Position numbers and translations under genes: made by a program. Of a DNA stretch of 64,000 bases, positions 7,167 to 14,834 are shown one piece after another. The notes beneath the pieces were generated by a model that saw only the letters and a program-made list of their open reading frames with translations, made no database searches and was not told the origin of the DNA. The DNA is from Microbacterium sp. cx-55. Its GTDB lineage: Bacteria; Actinomycetota; Actinomycetes; Actinomycetales; Microbacteriaceae. The stretch is taken from positions 186,001-250,000 of the forward strand of contig NZ_CP088261.1 of the NCBI RefSeq assembly GCF_021117345.1, written 5' to 3'. Every line of letters starts with the position of its first letter. The stretch's first letter is position 1.

Positions 7167-8627
7167 ATGTGCGGCATCGTCGGAATGGTCGGGCAGGGCC
7201 TGGTCAACCAGGACATCTACGATTCGCTTCTCCTTCTGCAGCACCGGGGGCAGGACTCCACCGGTATCGCGACAGCGGAGCGGAGCGGTGTCTTCCACGC
7301 CGCGAAGGCGAAGGGTCAGGTTCGCGAGGCGTTCCGCACGCGTGACATGCGGGCGCTCCTCGGCAACATCGGCCTCGGTCACGTGCGCTACGCGACCAAG
7401 GGGACCGCGTCGAACGAGGAGGAAGCGCAGCCGTTCTACGTGAACGCGCCGTACGGCATCGTCCTCGTCCACAACGGCAACCTCACGAACACGCGCGAGC
7501 TGACTGGCGAGCTGTTCCACACCGATCGCCGTCACCTGAACACCACCTCCGACACCGAGCTGCTCGTGAACGTGCTCGCGAATGAGCTGCAGTCCGTGAT
7601 CTCCGGGCCCGAGCTGGATGCGGCGCAGGTCTTCCAGGCGGTGACCCGCGTGCACGAGCGCGTCGAAGGGTCGTACGCCGCGATCGCGCTCATCGCGGGG
7701 TACGGGCTGCTCGCGTTCCGTGACCCGTTCGGCATCCGTCCACTTATTCTCGGCATCCGCCGCGACGACGCCGGCGCCGAGGAGTGGGTCGTCGCGTCCG
7801 AGTCGCTCGTGCTGGAGAACGGCGGGTTCGAGGTCGTCCGCGACGTGCTGCCCGGCGAGGCCGTGTTCATCGACCTCGACGGCACGCTGCACTCGCAGAT
7901 GTGCGCCACCGAGACCCAGCTCGCGCCGTGCTCGTTCGAGTACGTGTACCTCGCCCGCCCCGACTCGGTGATGAACGGCATCTCCGTCTACGAGGCGCGG
8001 CTGCGGATGGGTGACCGCCTCGCCGACACGATCGCGAAGCACACCCCGCGCGAGGCCATCGACGTCGTCATGCCCATTCCGGACTCCGCGCGTCCGGCCG
8101 CGATGCAGGTCGCGCGAAAGCTCGGCATCGAGTACCGCGAGGGCTTCTACAAGAACCGGTACGTCGGTCGCACCTTCATCATGCCGGGGCAGGCCGTGCG
8201 CAAGAAGAGCGTCCGGCAGAAGCTGAACGCGATGTCGAGCGAGTTCAAGGGGAAGAACGTCCTCCTGATCGACGACTCGGTCGTGCGCGGCACCACGAGC
8301 AAAGAGATCATCCAGATGGCGCGGGATGCGGGCGCCAAGACGGTGACGTTCGCTTCCGCGGCCCCGCCGGTGCGCTACCCGCACGTCTACGGCATCAACA
8401 TGCCGTCCCGACACGAGCTGGTCGCGCACGGGCGCACGATCCCCGAGATCGCCCAGGAGCTCGGCGCCGACTACATGGTCTACCAGGAGGTCGAAGACCT
8501 GAAGGCCGCGATTCTCGAGGGCTCCGACATCACCGATCTCGACATGAGCTGCTTCGACGGCCGGTACATCACCGGCACCGTGACGGACGAGTACCTGGCC
8601 TGGGTCGAGGGCACCCAGACGTCGTGA
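7167..8627 (+). CDS. purF: amidophosphoribosyltransferase
   Basis: 486 aa. It catalyses the first committed step of purine synthesis, moving glutamine amide nitrogen to PRPP. After the initiator Met comes CGIVG, with the Ntn nucleophile Cys2 exposed once Met is removed. The glutaminase domain includes LLLQHRGQDSTGIAT and FVHNGN-like VLVHNGNLTN. The PRTase domain has the PRPP loop VLLIDDSVVRGTTSKEI (about 370-386) and CxxxC-free C-terminal residues as usual in actinobacteria. The gene starts 6 nt after purM and the pair is co-transcribed. GMP/AMP feedback is known for the family. ATG 7167 gives Cys2 directly, which fixes the start. Confidence 0.97.
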   Translation: MCGIVGMVGQGLVNQDIYDSLLLLQHRGQDSTGIATAERSGVFHAAKAKGQVREAFRTRDMRALLGNIGLGHVRYATKGTASNEEEAQPFYVNAPYGIVLVHNGNLTNTRELTGELFHTDRRHLNTTSDTELLVNVLANELQSVISGPELDAAQVFQAVTRVHERVEGSYAAIALIAGYGLLAFRDPFGIRPLILGIRRDDAGAEEWVVASESLVLENGGFEVVRDVLPGEAVFIDLDGTLHSQMCATETQLAPCSFEYVYLARPDSVMNGISVYEARLRMGDRLADTIAKHTPREAIDVVMPIPDSARPAAMQVARKLGIEYREGFYKNRYVGRTFIMPGQAVRKKSVRQKLNAMSSEFKGKNVLLIDDSVVRGTTSKEIIQMARDAGAKTVTFASAAPPVRYPHVYGINMPSRHELVAHGRTIPEIAQELGADYMVYQEVEDLKAAILEGSDITDLDMSCFDGRYITGTVTDEYLAWVEGTQTS

Positions 8628-8673
8628 GCGTGTCGCCGCGCCGCGGATCCGGGGCGACCCGACCCTTCGGACG

Positions 8674-9909
8674 ATGACGCGCGTGGCGGCGGAGAGCCGC
8701 GGGCGCGTCCTGGCGGTGCTCGGCATCGTGCTCTTCGCGTTCTCGCTGCGGACGGGTGTCGCGTCGCTCTCGCCGATCGTCGACCACATCGCGCGCGACA
8801 TCCCGCTCTCGCCGTGGCTGATCGGACTCATCGGCACGGCGCCCCCGGTCTGCTACGCCGTGTTCGGGATCGTCACGCCCGGCCTGGAACGTCGCTTCGG
8901 GTTGCAGCGCCTGGCCGTGATCGCGCTCGCCGTGGCGACGGTCGGTCTGCTCGGGCGGGCCGCCGCATCCGATGCGACGCTCCTGCTGGCGGCGACCGCG
9001 CTCGTGTTCGCGGCTGTCGGGGTCGGCAACGTGCTGCTGCCGCCGCTCGTGAAGCGGTACTTCCCCGGGCGGATCGGCGCCATGACGACGGTGTTCACGA
9101 CCGCGATGGCGATCGCGACGTTCCTGCCGCCGCTCGTCGCGGTGCCGGTGGCGGATGCGGCCGGCTGGCGCGCGTCGCTCGGGCTCTGGGCGGTCTTCGC
9201 GGTAGCGGCGCTCGCGCCCTGGTTCGTGCTGTTGTGGCGCGAACGGATCCCCGTCGACGGGGCCGCCGACCGCCCCGACGAGTCCGTGCCGCCGCGCGTG
9301 CTGCGCCGGCTGTGGGCGCTGCCGACGACCTGGGCACTCGTCGTCGGTTTCGCGGTGACGTCGGGAACGGCCTACACGGCCTTCGCGTGGCTGCCGCAGA
9401 TCCTGATCGATCTCGCCGGCGTGACGCCCGCGCAGGCCGGCACCCTGCTGTCTCTCTTCGCGGTGATGGGCTTGCCCAGTTCGCTGCTCGTCCCGGTCGT
9501 GGTGGCCCGGTTCCGCGGGGCGGTGGGGATCTTGTTCGGCGTCGCCGTCGCGTCGGGTCTCGGCGGTCTCGGCGGCCTCGCGTTCGCGCCCGCTGCGGCG
9601 CCCTGGCTCTGGGCGGCGCTGCTCGGCATGTGTCCGCTGCTGTTCCCGCTGGTGCTGGTGCTGTTGAACCTCCGCACCCGCACGCACGAGGGTGCGGTCG
9701 CGCTCAGTGGCATCGTGCAGAGCGTCGGCTACGCGATCGCCGCGATCTTTCCGTTCGGCGTCGGCATCGCCCACACCCTGACCGGCGGATGGGGCGTGCC
9801 GCTCGGGATGCTTGCTGTCCTGCTGCTCGCCGGAATCCCGGCGGCGATCATCGCGTCGAGGCCGCGGACCGTGGAAGAGGACTGGTCACGTCGTCACGGG
9901 GCGTGGTGA
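8674..9909 (+). CDS. CynX/NimT-type MFS transporter
   Basis: 411 aa with about 12 hydrophobic segments over the whole length. LRTGVASLSPIVDHI near residue 25 is the hallmark start of the CynX/NimT cyanate/nitroimidazole-type MFS branch, and GLERRFGLQRL after helix 2 matches the MFS loop 2-3 signature in position. The substrate cannot be deduced: the family includes cyanate, 2-nitroimidazole and glucose/drug transporters, and no cynS cyanase is nearby. It lies 46 nt after purF on the same strand and may be read through from the purine operon. It is followed by minus-strand DUF3073. Confidence 0.88.
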   Translation: MTRVAAESRGRVLAVLGIVLFAFSLRTGVASLSPIVDHIARDIPLSPWLIGLIGTAPPVCYAVFGIVTPGLERRFGLQRLAVIALAVATVGLLGRAAASDATLLLAATALVFAAVGVGNVLLPPLVKRYFPGRIGAMTTVFTTAMAIATFLPPLVAVPVADAAGWRASLGLWAVFAVAALAPWFVLLWRERIPVDGAADRPDESVPPRVLRRLWALPTTWALVVGFAVTSGTAYTAFAWLPQILIDLAGVTPAQAGTLLSLFAVMGLPSSLLVPVVVARFRGAVGILFGVAVASGLGGLGGLAFAPAAAPWLWAALLGMCPLLFPLVLVLLNLRTRTHEGAVALSGIVQSVGYAIAAIFPFGVGIAHTLTGGWGVPLGMLAVLLLAGIPAAIIASRPRTVEEDWSRRHGAW

Positions 9910-9987
9910 CGGCGCGCCGGAACGAACGCGGCGACGACCAGCGGATGCGGACCGAACGCCTCGAGAGAGTCAGTGGGCGAGACGGCG

Positions 9988-10170
9988 CTACGCCTTCTCT
10001 TCCTCGTACTCGTCTTCGTAGTCGTCGGCCCACTTATCGACGTACTGGTTCTCGTCGGTCTCCGGCGGAGCGAGTTCACGCTCCAACGCCGAATAGTTCA
10101 CTGCGGGGCTGTATGACTTCAGCTCCCGGGCGATCTTGGTGTGCTTCGCCTTTTGACGGCCACGCCCCAT
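9988..10170 (-). CDS. DUF3073 family small protein
   Basis: 60 aa: a basic N-terminus (MGRGRQKAKHTKIARELKS), a central YSP motif, and a strongly acidic end (DDYEDEYEEEKA). This is the pattern of DUF3073, a conserved actinobacterial family whose genes commonly sit near purM/purF, as here. The function is unknown; the basic/acidic split suggests a nucleic acid or protein partner, but that is speculation. No membrane segment. It is divergent from the universal stress protein gene, sharing the 10171-10312 promoter region. Confidence 0.9.
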   Translation of the reverse strand: MGRGRQKAKHTKIARELKSYSPAVNYSALERELAPPETDENQYVDKWADDYEDEYEEEKA

Positions 10171-10228
10171 GCGAGACCCCCTCTGTTCTGACGTCGATTT
10201 CGTTACGTGCTCGACGCGTTCACGTGTT

Positions 10229-10242
10229 CCGGCTCAAGCCGG
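10229..10242. promoter_or_regulatory. palindrome between DUF3073 and universal stress genes
   Basis: CCGGCT-CA-AGCCGG is a perfect inverted repeat in the 142-bp divergent intergenic region, a candidate operator. No matching regulator gene adjoins it. Confidence 0.35.
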
Positions 10243-10312
10243 TAAGAGTAGCATTCAGAATAACACGGTGGCTTCCTGCGATCGCCGCGGGGGGCACGCT
10301 GCAGGAGGAACC

Positions 10313-10816
10313 ATGAGCACGTATGCCGACGGCGGTACCGTCATCCTCGGGGCCACGCCCAATCTGCCGGCCCGTGTCTGGGCCGAGGCGGCGCGATACG
10401 CGGCCCTGTTCGGCACACAACTCGTCGTGGCGCACGTGGATGTCACCCGGTTCGTGACCTACGAAGACCCCGATGGGGTTCCGCATTCCGCTCCGGTCGA
10501 CCTCACCCGTATCGCCGCGACGCACGAGTTCGAACGGGTTCAGGAGGCGGCGGAGAAGTTCCTCGCCCCGAGCGGAGTCGCCTGGACCATCCGCACACTG
10601 GTGGGTGACCCCGCGATGGCGCTCAAGGGTCTCGCCGACGAACTCGACGCGGCGGTCATCGTCGTCGGCACGCGGCGCCGCGGGTTCGGTGAGACGATGC
10701 GCGAGTTCTTCACCGGATCGGTGGCGGCGCGCCTCGCCCATCGCCAGCATCGCCCGGTGCTCGTCGTTCCCCTCCAAGAGTCGGTCGTCGGCGACGACGA
10801 CCCCTGGAGGGACTGA
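10313..10816 (+). CDS. universal stress protein, single UspA domain
   Basis: 167 aa, one UspA alpha/beta domain. It opens with a beta strand (TVILGATPNLPARVWAEAARYAALFGTQLVVAHVD) and ends with the nucleotide-loop region IVVGTRRRGFGETMREFFTGSVAARLAHRQHRPVLVVP, where the Gly-rich segment and GSV-x-x-x-L-x-x-R-x-x-x-PVLVVP are typical of ATP-binding Usp proteins. ATG 10313 is preceded by a strong AGGAGGA. A cytosolic stress or dormancy role is expected from the family. The short Asp/Glu-rich tail is not conserved. The gene converges with the PadR gene, whose stop lies 3 nt beyond this one. Confidence 0.92.
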   Translation: MSTYADGGTVILGATPNLPARVWAEAARYAALFGTQLVVAHVDVTRFVTYEDPDGVPHSAPVDLTRIAATHEFERVQEAAEKFLAPSGVAWTIRTLVGDPAMALKGLADELDAAVIVVGTRRRGFGETMREFFTGSVAARLAHRQHRPVLVVPLQESVVGDDDPWRD

Positions 10817-10819
10817 AGC

Positions 10820-11437
10820 TCAGCGCAGGCCCGCGCTGAGCGCGCGGGCCGCTGCATCCAGCGATTCACCGAGCGCGTCGACGGCGGATGCGGGAATCTC
10901 CCCGCCCCGCGCAACGTGCGTGCGCAGTTCCGCGCGCACCTGACTGCGGAACTCGCCCAGGAGCAGGTCGGCGCGGCGCAGTTGTTCGCGAGCGCGCGTG
11001 CGGGGGTCGTCGCCCTCGGTGCCACCCGTCTCATCGGCGGGCGGATTCTCCCGCTCGGAGCGGGCCGCGGCGGCGAGGTCTGCCCGGAGGCTCTTCATCG
11101 CCTCGCGGACGTTGCCTCGAACGGTGTCGGCGATCAGGCGCACCGAGTCGGCGAGTTCGGACTCGATGCCCTCGAGGTCACCGGCCCGAGCCGTGACCTC
11201 TGCGCGACCGGCGTCGGTGATCTCGTAGACCGTCTTTCGCCCGTCGACCCGCTTGCTGACGAGTCCTTCTTCTTCGAGTTTCGACAGTCGCGGATAGATC
11301 GTGCCGGCGCTCGGTGTGTACGTGCCGCCCGTGCGATCGGCGAGCGCCTGCATGATGTCGTACCCGTGCCGCGGGCCCTCGTCGAGAAGGTTCAGCAGGT
11401 AGAGCCGCAGGTCGCCGTGGGAGAAGACCGGGGTCAT
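10820..11437 (-). CDS. PadR family transcriptional regulator
   Basis: 205 aa. The N-terminal winged helix (about 8-85) has LYLLNLLDEGPRHGYDIMQAL, YTPSAGTIYPRLSKLEEEGLVSK and GRKTVYEITDAG, the standard PadR blocks. The C-terminal half is a long charged helical region (about 90-200), bigger than in the smallest PadR proteins, for dimerisation. Its ATG overlaps the TGA of the upstream DUF4097 gene (TGATG), so the two are translationally coupled. The palindromic CGATATATCG boxes ahead of the operon (12345-12384) closely resemble PadR operators, so autorepression is likely. The inducer is unknown. Confidence 0.92.
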   Translation of the reverse strand: MTPVFSHGDLRLYLLNLLDEGPRHGYDIMQALADRTGGTYTPSAGTIYPRLSKLEEEGLVSKRVDGRKTVYEITDAGRAEVTARAGDLEGIESELADSVRLIADTVRGNVREAMKSLRADLAAAARSERENPPADETGGTEGDDPRTRAREQLRRADLLLGEFRSQVRAELRTHVARGGEIPASAVDALGESLDAAARALSAGLR

Positions 11438-12321
11438 CAGAGCGCCTCCGCTCCGCCATCGGTCGTCTCGGATTCGGGGGCCGACACCGGCTCGGGTGCC
11501 GGCTCCGACGCGCGACGGAGCACCGTGATGTCGCCCGAGACCGAGTTGGCGCGGATGTCGGCGAAGGTGCCGCTCAATTCGCCGATCGACCCGGTGAAGT
11601 TCGTGGTCGGGCCGGTTCCGCGCCCCGACTGCACGACGCCGTCGATGAGTACGGTGCCGGAGATGCTGCGGACGGCGTAGTTCGAGGGAAGGCCGCGGTC
11701 GAGGCGGACGGTGGCCTCGCCGCTCACGGTGTTGAGCGACGCCTTCTGCAGTGATCCGCTGGCGTCGACGAGCATGGCGCCGCCGACCGTGTCGATCGCG
11801 GCGCGGGTGATCGCACCGGTCGCCGCCACATCGCCCGAGACGCTGTTCGCGGTGACCGCGCCTTCGATGTTCCGCGCCTGCACGTCGCCGGAGACGGCGT
11901 TGACCACGAGGTCGCCGCGGAGTCCGTCGACGAGGACGTCCCCGGAGACGGTGTTGACGCGCGCCTCGGCGTGCAGTTCCGACACGAGCGCGCTCGCGCT
12001 CACGACGCCGAGGGTCAGCGCGACGTCGCGGGGAACGGCGACGCTGATCTCCGCCTTGGGCCCGCCGGAGCCGAAGTTGCGGAACACCTCGAGGAAGTTG
12101 TCCCACCGCAGCTGCGGGTGGTCGATCTCGACCTTGCCGTCTTCTGCGGAGATGCGCAGATCTTTGATCGTCACGGAGTGCACTTCGATGCGCGCGCCCG
12201 GTTCGTCGTGCGCGACGATGTCGATCTGGCCGCCGACGAGTCCGACCTTGAGGGCGTGGACGTCCTCCAGGTCGATCACGCGCGTCTCGCCGGGGTGGAT
12301 GAGCCACTTCTCGGGGTTCAT
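11437..12321 (-). CDS. DUF4097 beta-helix-repeat protein
   Basis: 294 aa. It consists mostly of repeating strands of the type VNTVSGDVLVDGLRGDLVVNAVSGDVQARNIEGAVTANSVSGDVAATG, i.e. DUF4097 (putative adhesin) beta-helix repeats from about residue 100 to 280. The N-terminal 95 residues form a beta domain starting MNPEKWLIHPG. No signal peptide or membrane helix is present. Such proteins are usually paired with PadR regulators, often in envelope-stress loci, but the molecular role is not established. ATG 12321 has GAGGAGGAC 5-13 nt upstream. It is the first gene of a two-gene operon with padR. Confidence 0.9.
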   Translation of the reverse strand: MNPEKWLIHPGETRVIDLEDVHALKVGLVGGQIDIVAHDEPGARIEVHSVTIKDLRISAEDGKVEIDHPQLRWDNFLEVFRNFGSGGPKAEISVAVPRDVALTLGVVSASALVSELHAEARVNTVSGDVLVDGLRGDLVVNAVSGDVQARNIEGAVTANSVSGDVAATGAITRAAIDTVGGAMLVDASGSLQKASLNTVSGEATVRLDRGLPSNYAVRSISGTVLIDGVVQSGRGTGPTTNFTGSIGELSGTFADIRANSVSGDITVLRRASEPAPEPVSAPESETTDGGAEAL

Positions 12322-12344
12322 GTCGTCCTCCTCTGGATGAATGT

Positions 12345-12384
12345 CGCGATATATCGCGTTCTGAAGATAACACGATATATCGCG
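12345..12384 (-). promoter_or_regulatory. double PadR-type operator
   Basis: A perfect 14-bp palindrome CGCGATATATCGCG (12345-12358) and a second near-identical box around CGATATATCG (12373-12382), centres 26 bp apart. A minus-strand -10 TTATCT (12366-12371) lies between them, so binding would cover the promoter of the DUF4097-padR operon. Confidence 0.8.
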
Positions 12385-12420
12385 TCTTGGAAGGGCGTGA
12401 TTGGTCGTGAACCCGGGATC

Positions 12421-12451
12421 TTGACATTGACGTTGCGTCAACGCCTACCGT
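12421..12451 (+). promoter_or_regulatory. MerR-type promoter with 19-bp spacer and dyad
   Basis: -35 TTGACA (12421-12426) and -10 TACCGT (12446-12451) are 19 bp apart, the over-long spacing that MerR proteins untwist. The spacer contains the perfect dyad TTGACGTTGCGTCAA (12427-12441). It lies just ahead of the MerR gene, implying autoregulation. Confidence 0.88.
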
Positions 12452-12471
12452 CGGAGAAGAGAGGAGACGAC

Positions 12472-13230
12472 ATGGAGTGGTCGATTCACGAAGTCGCCCG
12501 GATGTCGGGAACGACGAGCCGCACGCTGCGCCATTACGACGCGGTCGGGCTGTTGCGCCCGAGTCGCGTCGCGGACAACGGGTACCGGCAGTACGACGAG
12601 CGCGCGGTGCTGCGGTTGCAGCGCATCCTGCTGTTGCGAGAACTCGGCCTCGGGCTGGCACGCATCCGCGCGGTACTCGATCTCGACGAATCGGAGACGA
12701 CGGCGCTGCGTCATCACCTGGACGCGCTGCGTCACGAGCAAGACCGAATCGGCCGGCAGATCGCCGCCGTGGAGAACACGATCGACGTGTGGGAGAAGAG
12801 GGGAGAAGTGATGGTGGAGAAGATGTTCGACGGGTTCGATCACACCCGTCACCAGCAGGAGGTCGAGGAGCGCTGGGGGACGGAAGCGGCCGTCCGCTCC
12901 GACGAGTGGTGGACCGGTCTCGACGCCACGGCGCGCACCACCTGGCAGCAGGATGCGGCCGACCTCAACGCGCAGTGGCGCGCCGCGGCGGAACGGCGCG
13001 CGGACCCGGCCGGCGACGAGGCGCGGGACCTGGCCCGGCGTCACATCGCGTGGCTGGAAGCAATCCCGGGGATGCCCGCGTCCGCATCCGACGGCGACAC
13101 TGCCGCATACGTGCGCGGTCTTGGCGAGCTGTACGTCGCAGACGCGCGGTTCGGGGCGAACTACGGCGGCGACGCGGGAGCGGCGTTCGTGAGAGACGCA
13201 CTGAACGCGTATCTGGATGACCCGCGTTGA
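12472..13230 (+). CDS. MerR regulator with TipAS drug-sensing domain
   Basis: 252 aa. The MerR winged helix-turn-helix (1-70) has WSIHEVARMSGTTSRTLRHYDAVGLLRPSRVADNGYRQYD. A coiled-coil dimerisation helix (about 75-112) follows, then a TipAS domain (about 115-250: MFDGFDHTRHQQEVEERWG, SDEWW, ARRHIAWLEAIPG, ADARFGANYGG). TipAS domains bind thiopeptide-like antibiotics and related peptides and switch on the promoter. There is no cysteine in the whole protein, so the covalent thiopeptide capture described for TipA cannot occur here. It has its own MerR-type promoter. No efflux or peptidase gene lies directly downstream; autoinduced drug sequestration is a possible role. Confidence 0.93.
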   Translation: MEWSIHEVARMSGTTSRTLRHYDAVGLLRPSRVADNGYRQYDERAVLRLQRILLLRELGLGLARIRAVLDLDESETTALRHHLDALRHEQDRIGRQIAAVENTIDVWEKRGEVMVEKMFDGFDHTRHQQEVEERWGTEAAVRSDEWWTGLDATARTTWQQDAADLNAQWRAAAERRADPAGDEARDLARRHIAWLEAIPGMPASASDGDTAAYVRGLGELYVADARFGANYGGDAGAAFVRDALNAYLDDPR

Positions 13231-13238
13231 GCCCGAAA

Positions 13239-13287
13239 ACGAAAGACGGATGCCGCGACCCCGAAGGGCCGCGGCATCCGTCTTCGT
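13239..13287. terminator. bidirectional hairpin terminator
   Basis: Arms 13239-13257 and 13270-13287 pair with one bulged A around a loop of about 12 nt. It lies between the convergent MerR gene and the 54-aa gene and serves both. Confidence 0.75.
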
Positions 13288-13296
13288 GACGAGGCG

Positions 13297-13461
13297 TCAG
13301 ACGCGCTTGTTGCCGCTGATGACTCGGAAGAGGAAGGCGATCAGGGCGATCACGCCGACGATCAGCGCGACCCAGAGCAGCCAGTTGAGCGCAGAGCTCA
13401 GGCCGCCGACGATGGCCAGCACGATGGCGACGACGATGATGATGATGAGTGCAATGTTCAT
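13297..13461 (-). CDS. 54-aa two-helix membrane peptide
   Basis: ATG at 13459-13461 (minus strand), stop TGA at 13297-13299. 54 aa, starting MNIALIIIIVVAIVLAIVGG, with hydrophobic segments at about 3-20 and 27-45 and the basic tail RVISGNKRV. GAGGAGAG lies 5-12 nt upstream of the start. It resembles the 57-aa peptide at 1839-2012 in length, layout and basic tail, so the two may be paralogues. The function is unknown; peptides of this type are common in Microbacteriaceae genomes and often stress-related, but I cannot show that here. Confidence 0.65.
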   Translation of the reverse strand: MNIALIIIIVVAIVLAIVGGLSSALNWLLWVALIVGVIALIAFLFRVISGNKRV

Positions 13462-13803
13462 GGGTGACTCTCCTCGATGTTGTCGGACGCCCTCTCGGGG
13501 GGAGATCGCGTAGACGCCCGGATGCCGTTTTAGGCACGCTCCACGGTGTCATGGGGTCATCTCTCAGGTTGGGGGCTTGACGGATTTTGCGAACGGGTGA
13601 TAGCGCGTAGTGCGCGGGGGAACCCTCTGTCAAGCCGCGGTCACGGGTCCGGAAGCGGGCCTATCGTCGGGCCCAGGCGGACGACGACCCGTCGCGGAAG
13701 GACCAGCCATGTCAGCATCCGGCCTCACCCGGCACTGCCTCACCCGGCACTGTCTCGAGCGGAAGGGCGAGCTCATCACCGCCCTTCGCGCGCGCTGATC
13801 ACG
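13462..13803. other. 342-bp intergenic region before topoisomerase
   Basis: It contains only the weak 29-codon frame listed next and no clear operator. A 15-bp direct duplication (TCACCCGGCACTGYC, 13726-13755 region) is the main structure. Confidence 0.55.
13709..13798 (+). CDS. possible 29-codon leader ORF
   Basis: ATG 13709 follows GGAAGGA by seven bases and reads MSASGLTRHCLTRHCLERKG before stopping six bases ahead of the topoisomerase GTG. The duplicated LTRHC reflects a 15-bp direct repeat. Coupling to the next gene is possible, but coding potential cannot be judged at this length; it may be only a chance frame. Confidence 0.25.
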   Translation: MSASGLTRHCLTRHCLERKGELITALRAR

Positions 13804-14766
13804 GTGGTTCGTCTCGTTCGCGTGGATCCGCGCGCAGATCCCGGCATTTCCCGCACGCGTGCGGGCAGCGGCTTCCGGTACACGGCCCCGGATGGCGACT
13901 CCGCATCCGCCGCCGACAAGGAGCGCATCACGGCGCTCGTGATCCCGCCGGCGTGGACCGAGGTGTGGATCACGACCGAGGCGCACGGTCACATCCAGGC
14001 GGTGGGAACGGATGACGCCGGCCGCCGCCAGTACCTCTACCACCCGGATTGGTCGCAGCGCCGAGACAGGGGCAAATACGCCCGTGCGTTGGCGCTCGCC
14101 GAGTCGCTGCCCCGCGCGCGCGGACGTGTGACGGCCGCGCTGCGACGCGGAGACGAGTCCCGCGAGGCAGTGCTCGCGATCGCGTTCCGGATGCTGGATT
14201 CCGGCGCCATCCGCATCGGTTCACGGCAGTATCTCGCCCGTGGAGGCGGCCGCGGGCTCACGACGCTGCAGCGGCGGGACGTCAGCATCGAAGCGGGCGT
14301 GGTGACGCTCGACTTTCCGGCGAAGAGCGGTGTGCGCGCGCACATCGAGCTCACCGATGAAGACCTCGCGGTCGCGCTCGAACCGCTCACCGGGGCGCGC
14401 TCGCGCTCGACCGTGCTCGCGTATCGCCGCGGACGCCGCCGCGTGCCGCTCACCCCGGCCGATGTGAACGCCTACATCCGGGGTCTCACCGGCGGCGACT
14501 TCACCGCGAAGGACTTCCGGACCCTGCGCGGCACGATCGCGGCGGCCGACGCGCTCGCGCGCATCGGGCCCGTGGAGACGAAGCGGGCGCGGAAGATCAG
14601 CGAGCGCGAGGCCGTGAAAGCGACCGCGGCGACCCTCGGCAATACCCCGTCGGTGGCGCGCAGCAGCTACATCGACCCGCGGGTGTGGAAGGCGTACGGC
14701 AAGGGGCACCTGCTCGATCTCACGATCTCGCCCGAGACGGCCCTCCGCAACCTCGTCGAGGGCTGA
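13804..14766 (+). CDS. DNA topoisomerase IB
   Basis: 320 aa from GTG 13804. Bacterial/poxvirus-type topoisomerase IB relaxes supercoils by a 3'-phosphotyrosyl intermediate. The N-terminal beta domain includes RYTAPDG...ALVIPPAWTEVWIT and HIQAVGTDDAGRRQYLYHPDW. The catalytic domain shows GSRQY, KDFRTLRGT (catalytic Arg) and ARSSYIDPRVW with the nucleophile Tyr near residue 289. Length fits the small bacterial family. The longer upstream frame is Arg-rich and lacks homology-like content, so it was not used. A hairpin terminator follows. Non-essential in most hosts. Confidence 0.93.
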   Translation: MVRLVRVDPRADPGISRTRAGSGFRYTAPDGDSASAADKERITALVIPPAWTEVWITTEAHGHIQAVGTDDAGRRQYLYHPDWSQRRDRGKYARALALAESLPRARGRVTAALRRGDESREAVLAIAFRMLDSGAIRIGSRQYLARGGGRGLTTLQRRDVSIEAGVVTLDFPAKSGVRAHIELTDEDLAVALEPLTGARSRSTVLAYRRGRRRVPLTPADVNAYIRGLTGGDFTAKDFRTLRGTIAAADALARIGPVETKRARKISEREAVKATAATLGNTPSVARSSYIDPRVWKAYGKGHLLDLTISPETALRNLVEG

Positions 14767-14795
14767 CCCCCGCGCGAGGTCTTCGCGCGGGGGGC
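14767..14795 (+). terminator. terminator after topoisomerase IB
   Basis: CCCCCGCGCGA pairs with TCGCGCGGGGG around a short GGTCT-type loop, immediately after the stop codon. There is no T tract, which is usual in this genome. Confidence 0.65.
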
Positions 14796-14834
14796 CGGAA
14801 TAGGATCTGGTGCCATGTCGATCTGGTACCGGTG

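Noticed and set aside
5928..8837. A 969-codon open frame antisense to purM-purF
   Set aside because: It is Arg/Asp/Val-rich without domains, runs over the C-rich and purine genes, and shows the third-position pattern of a shadow frame in high-GC DNA.
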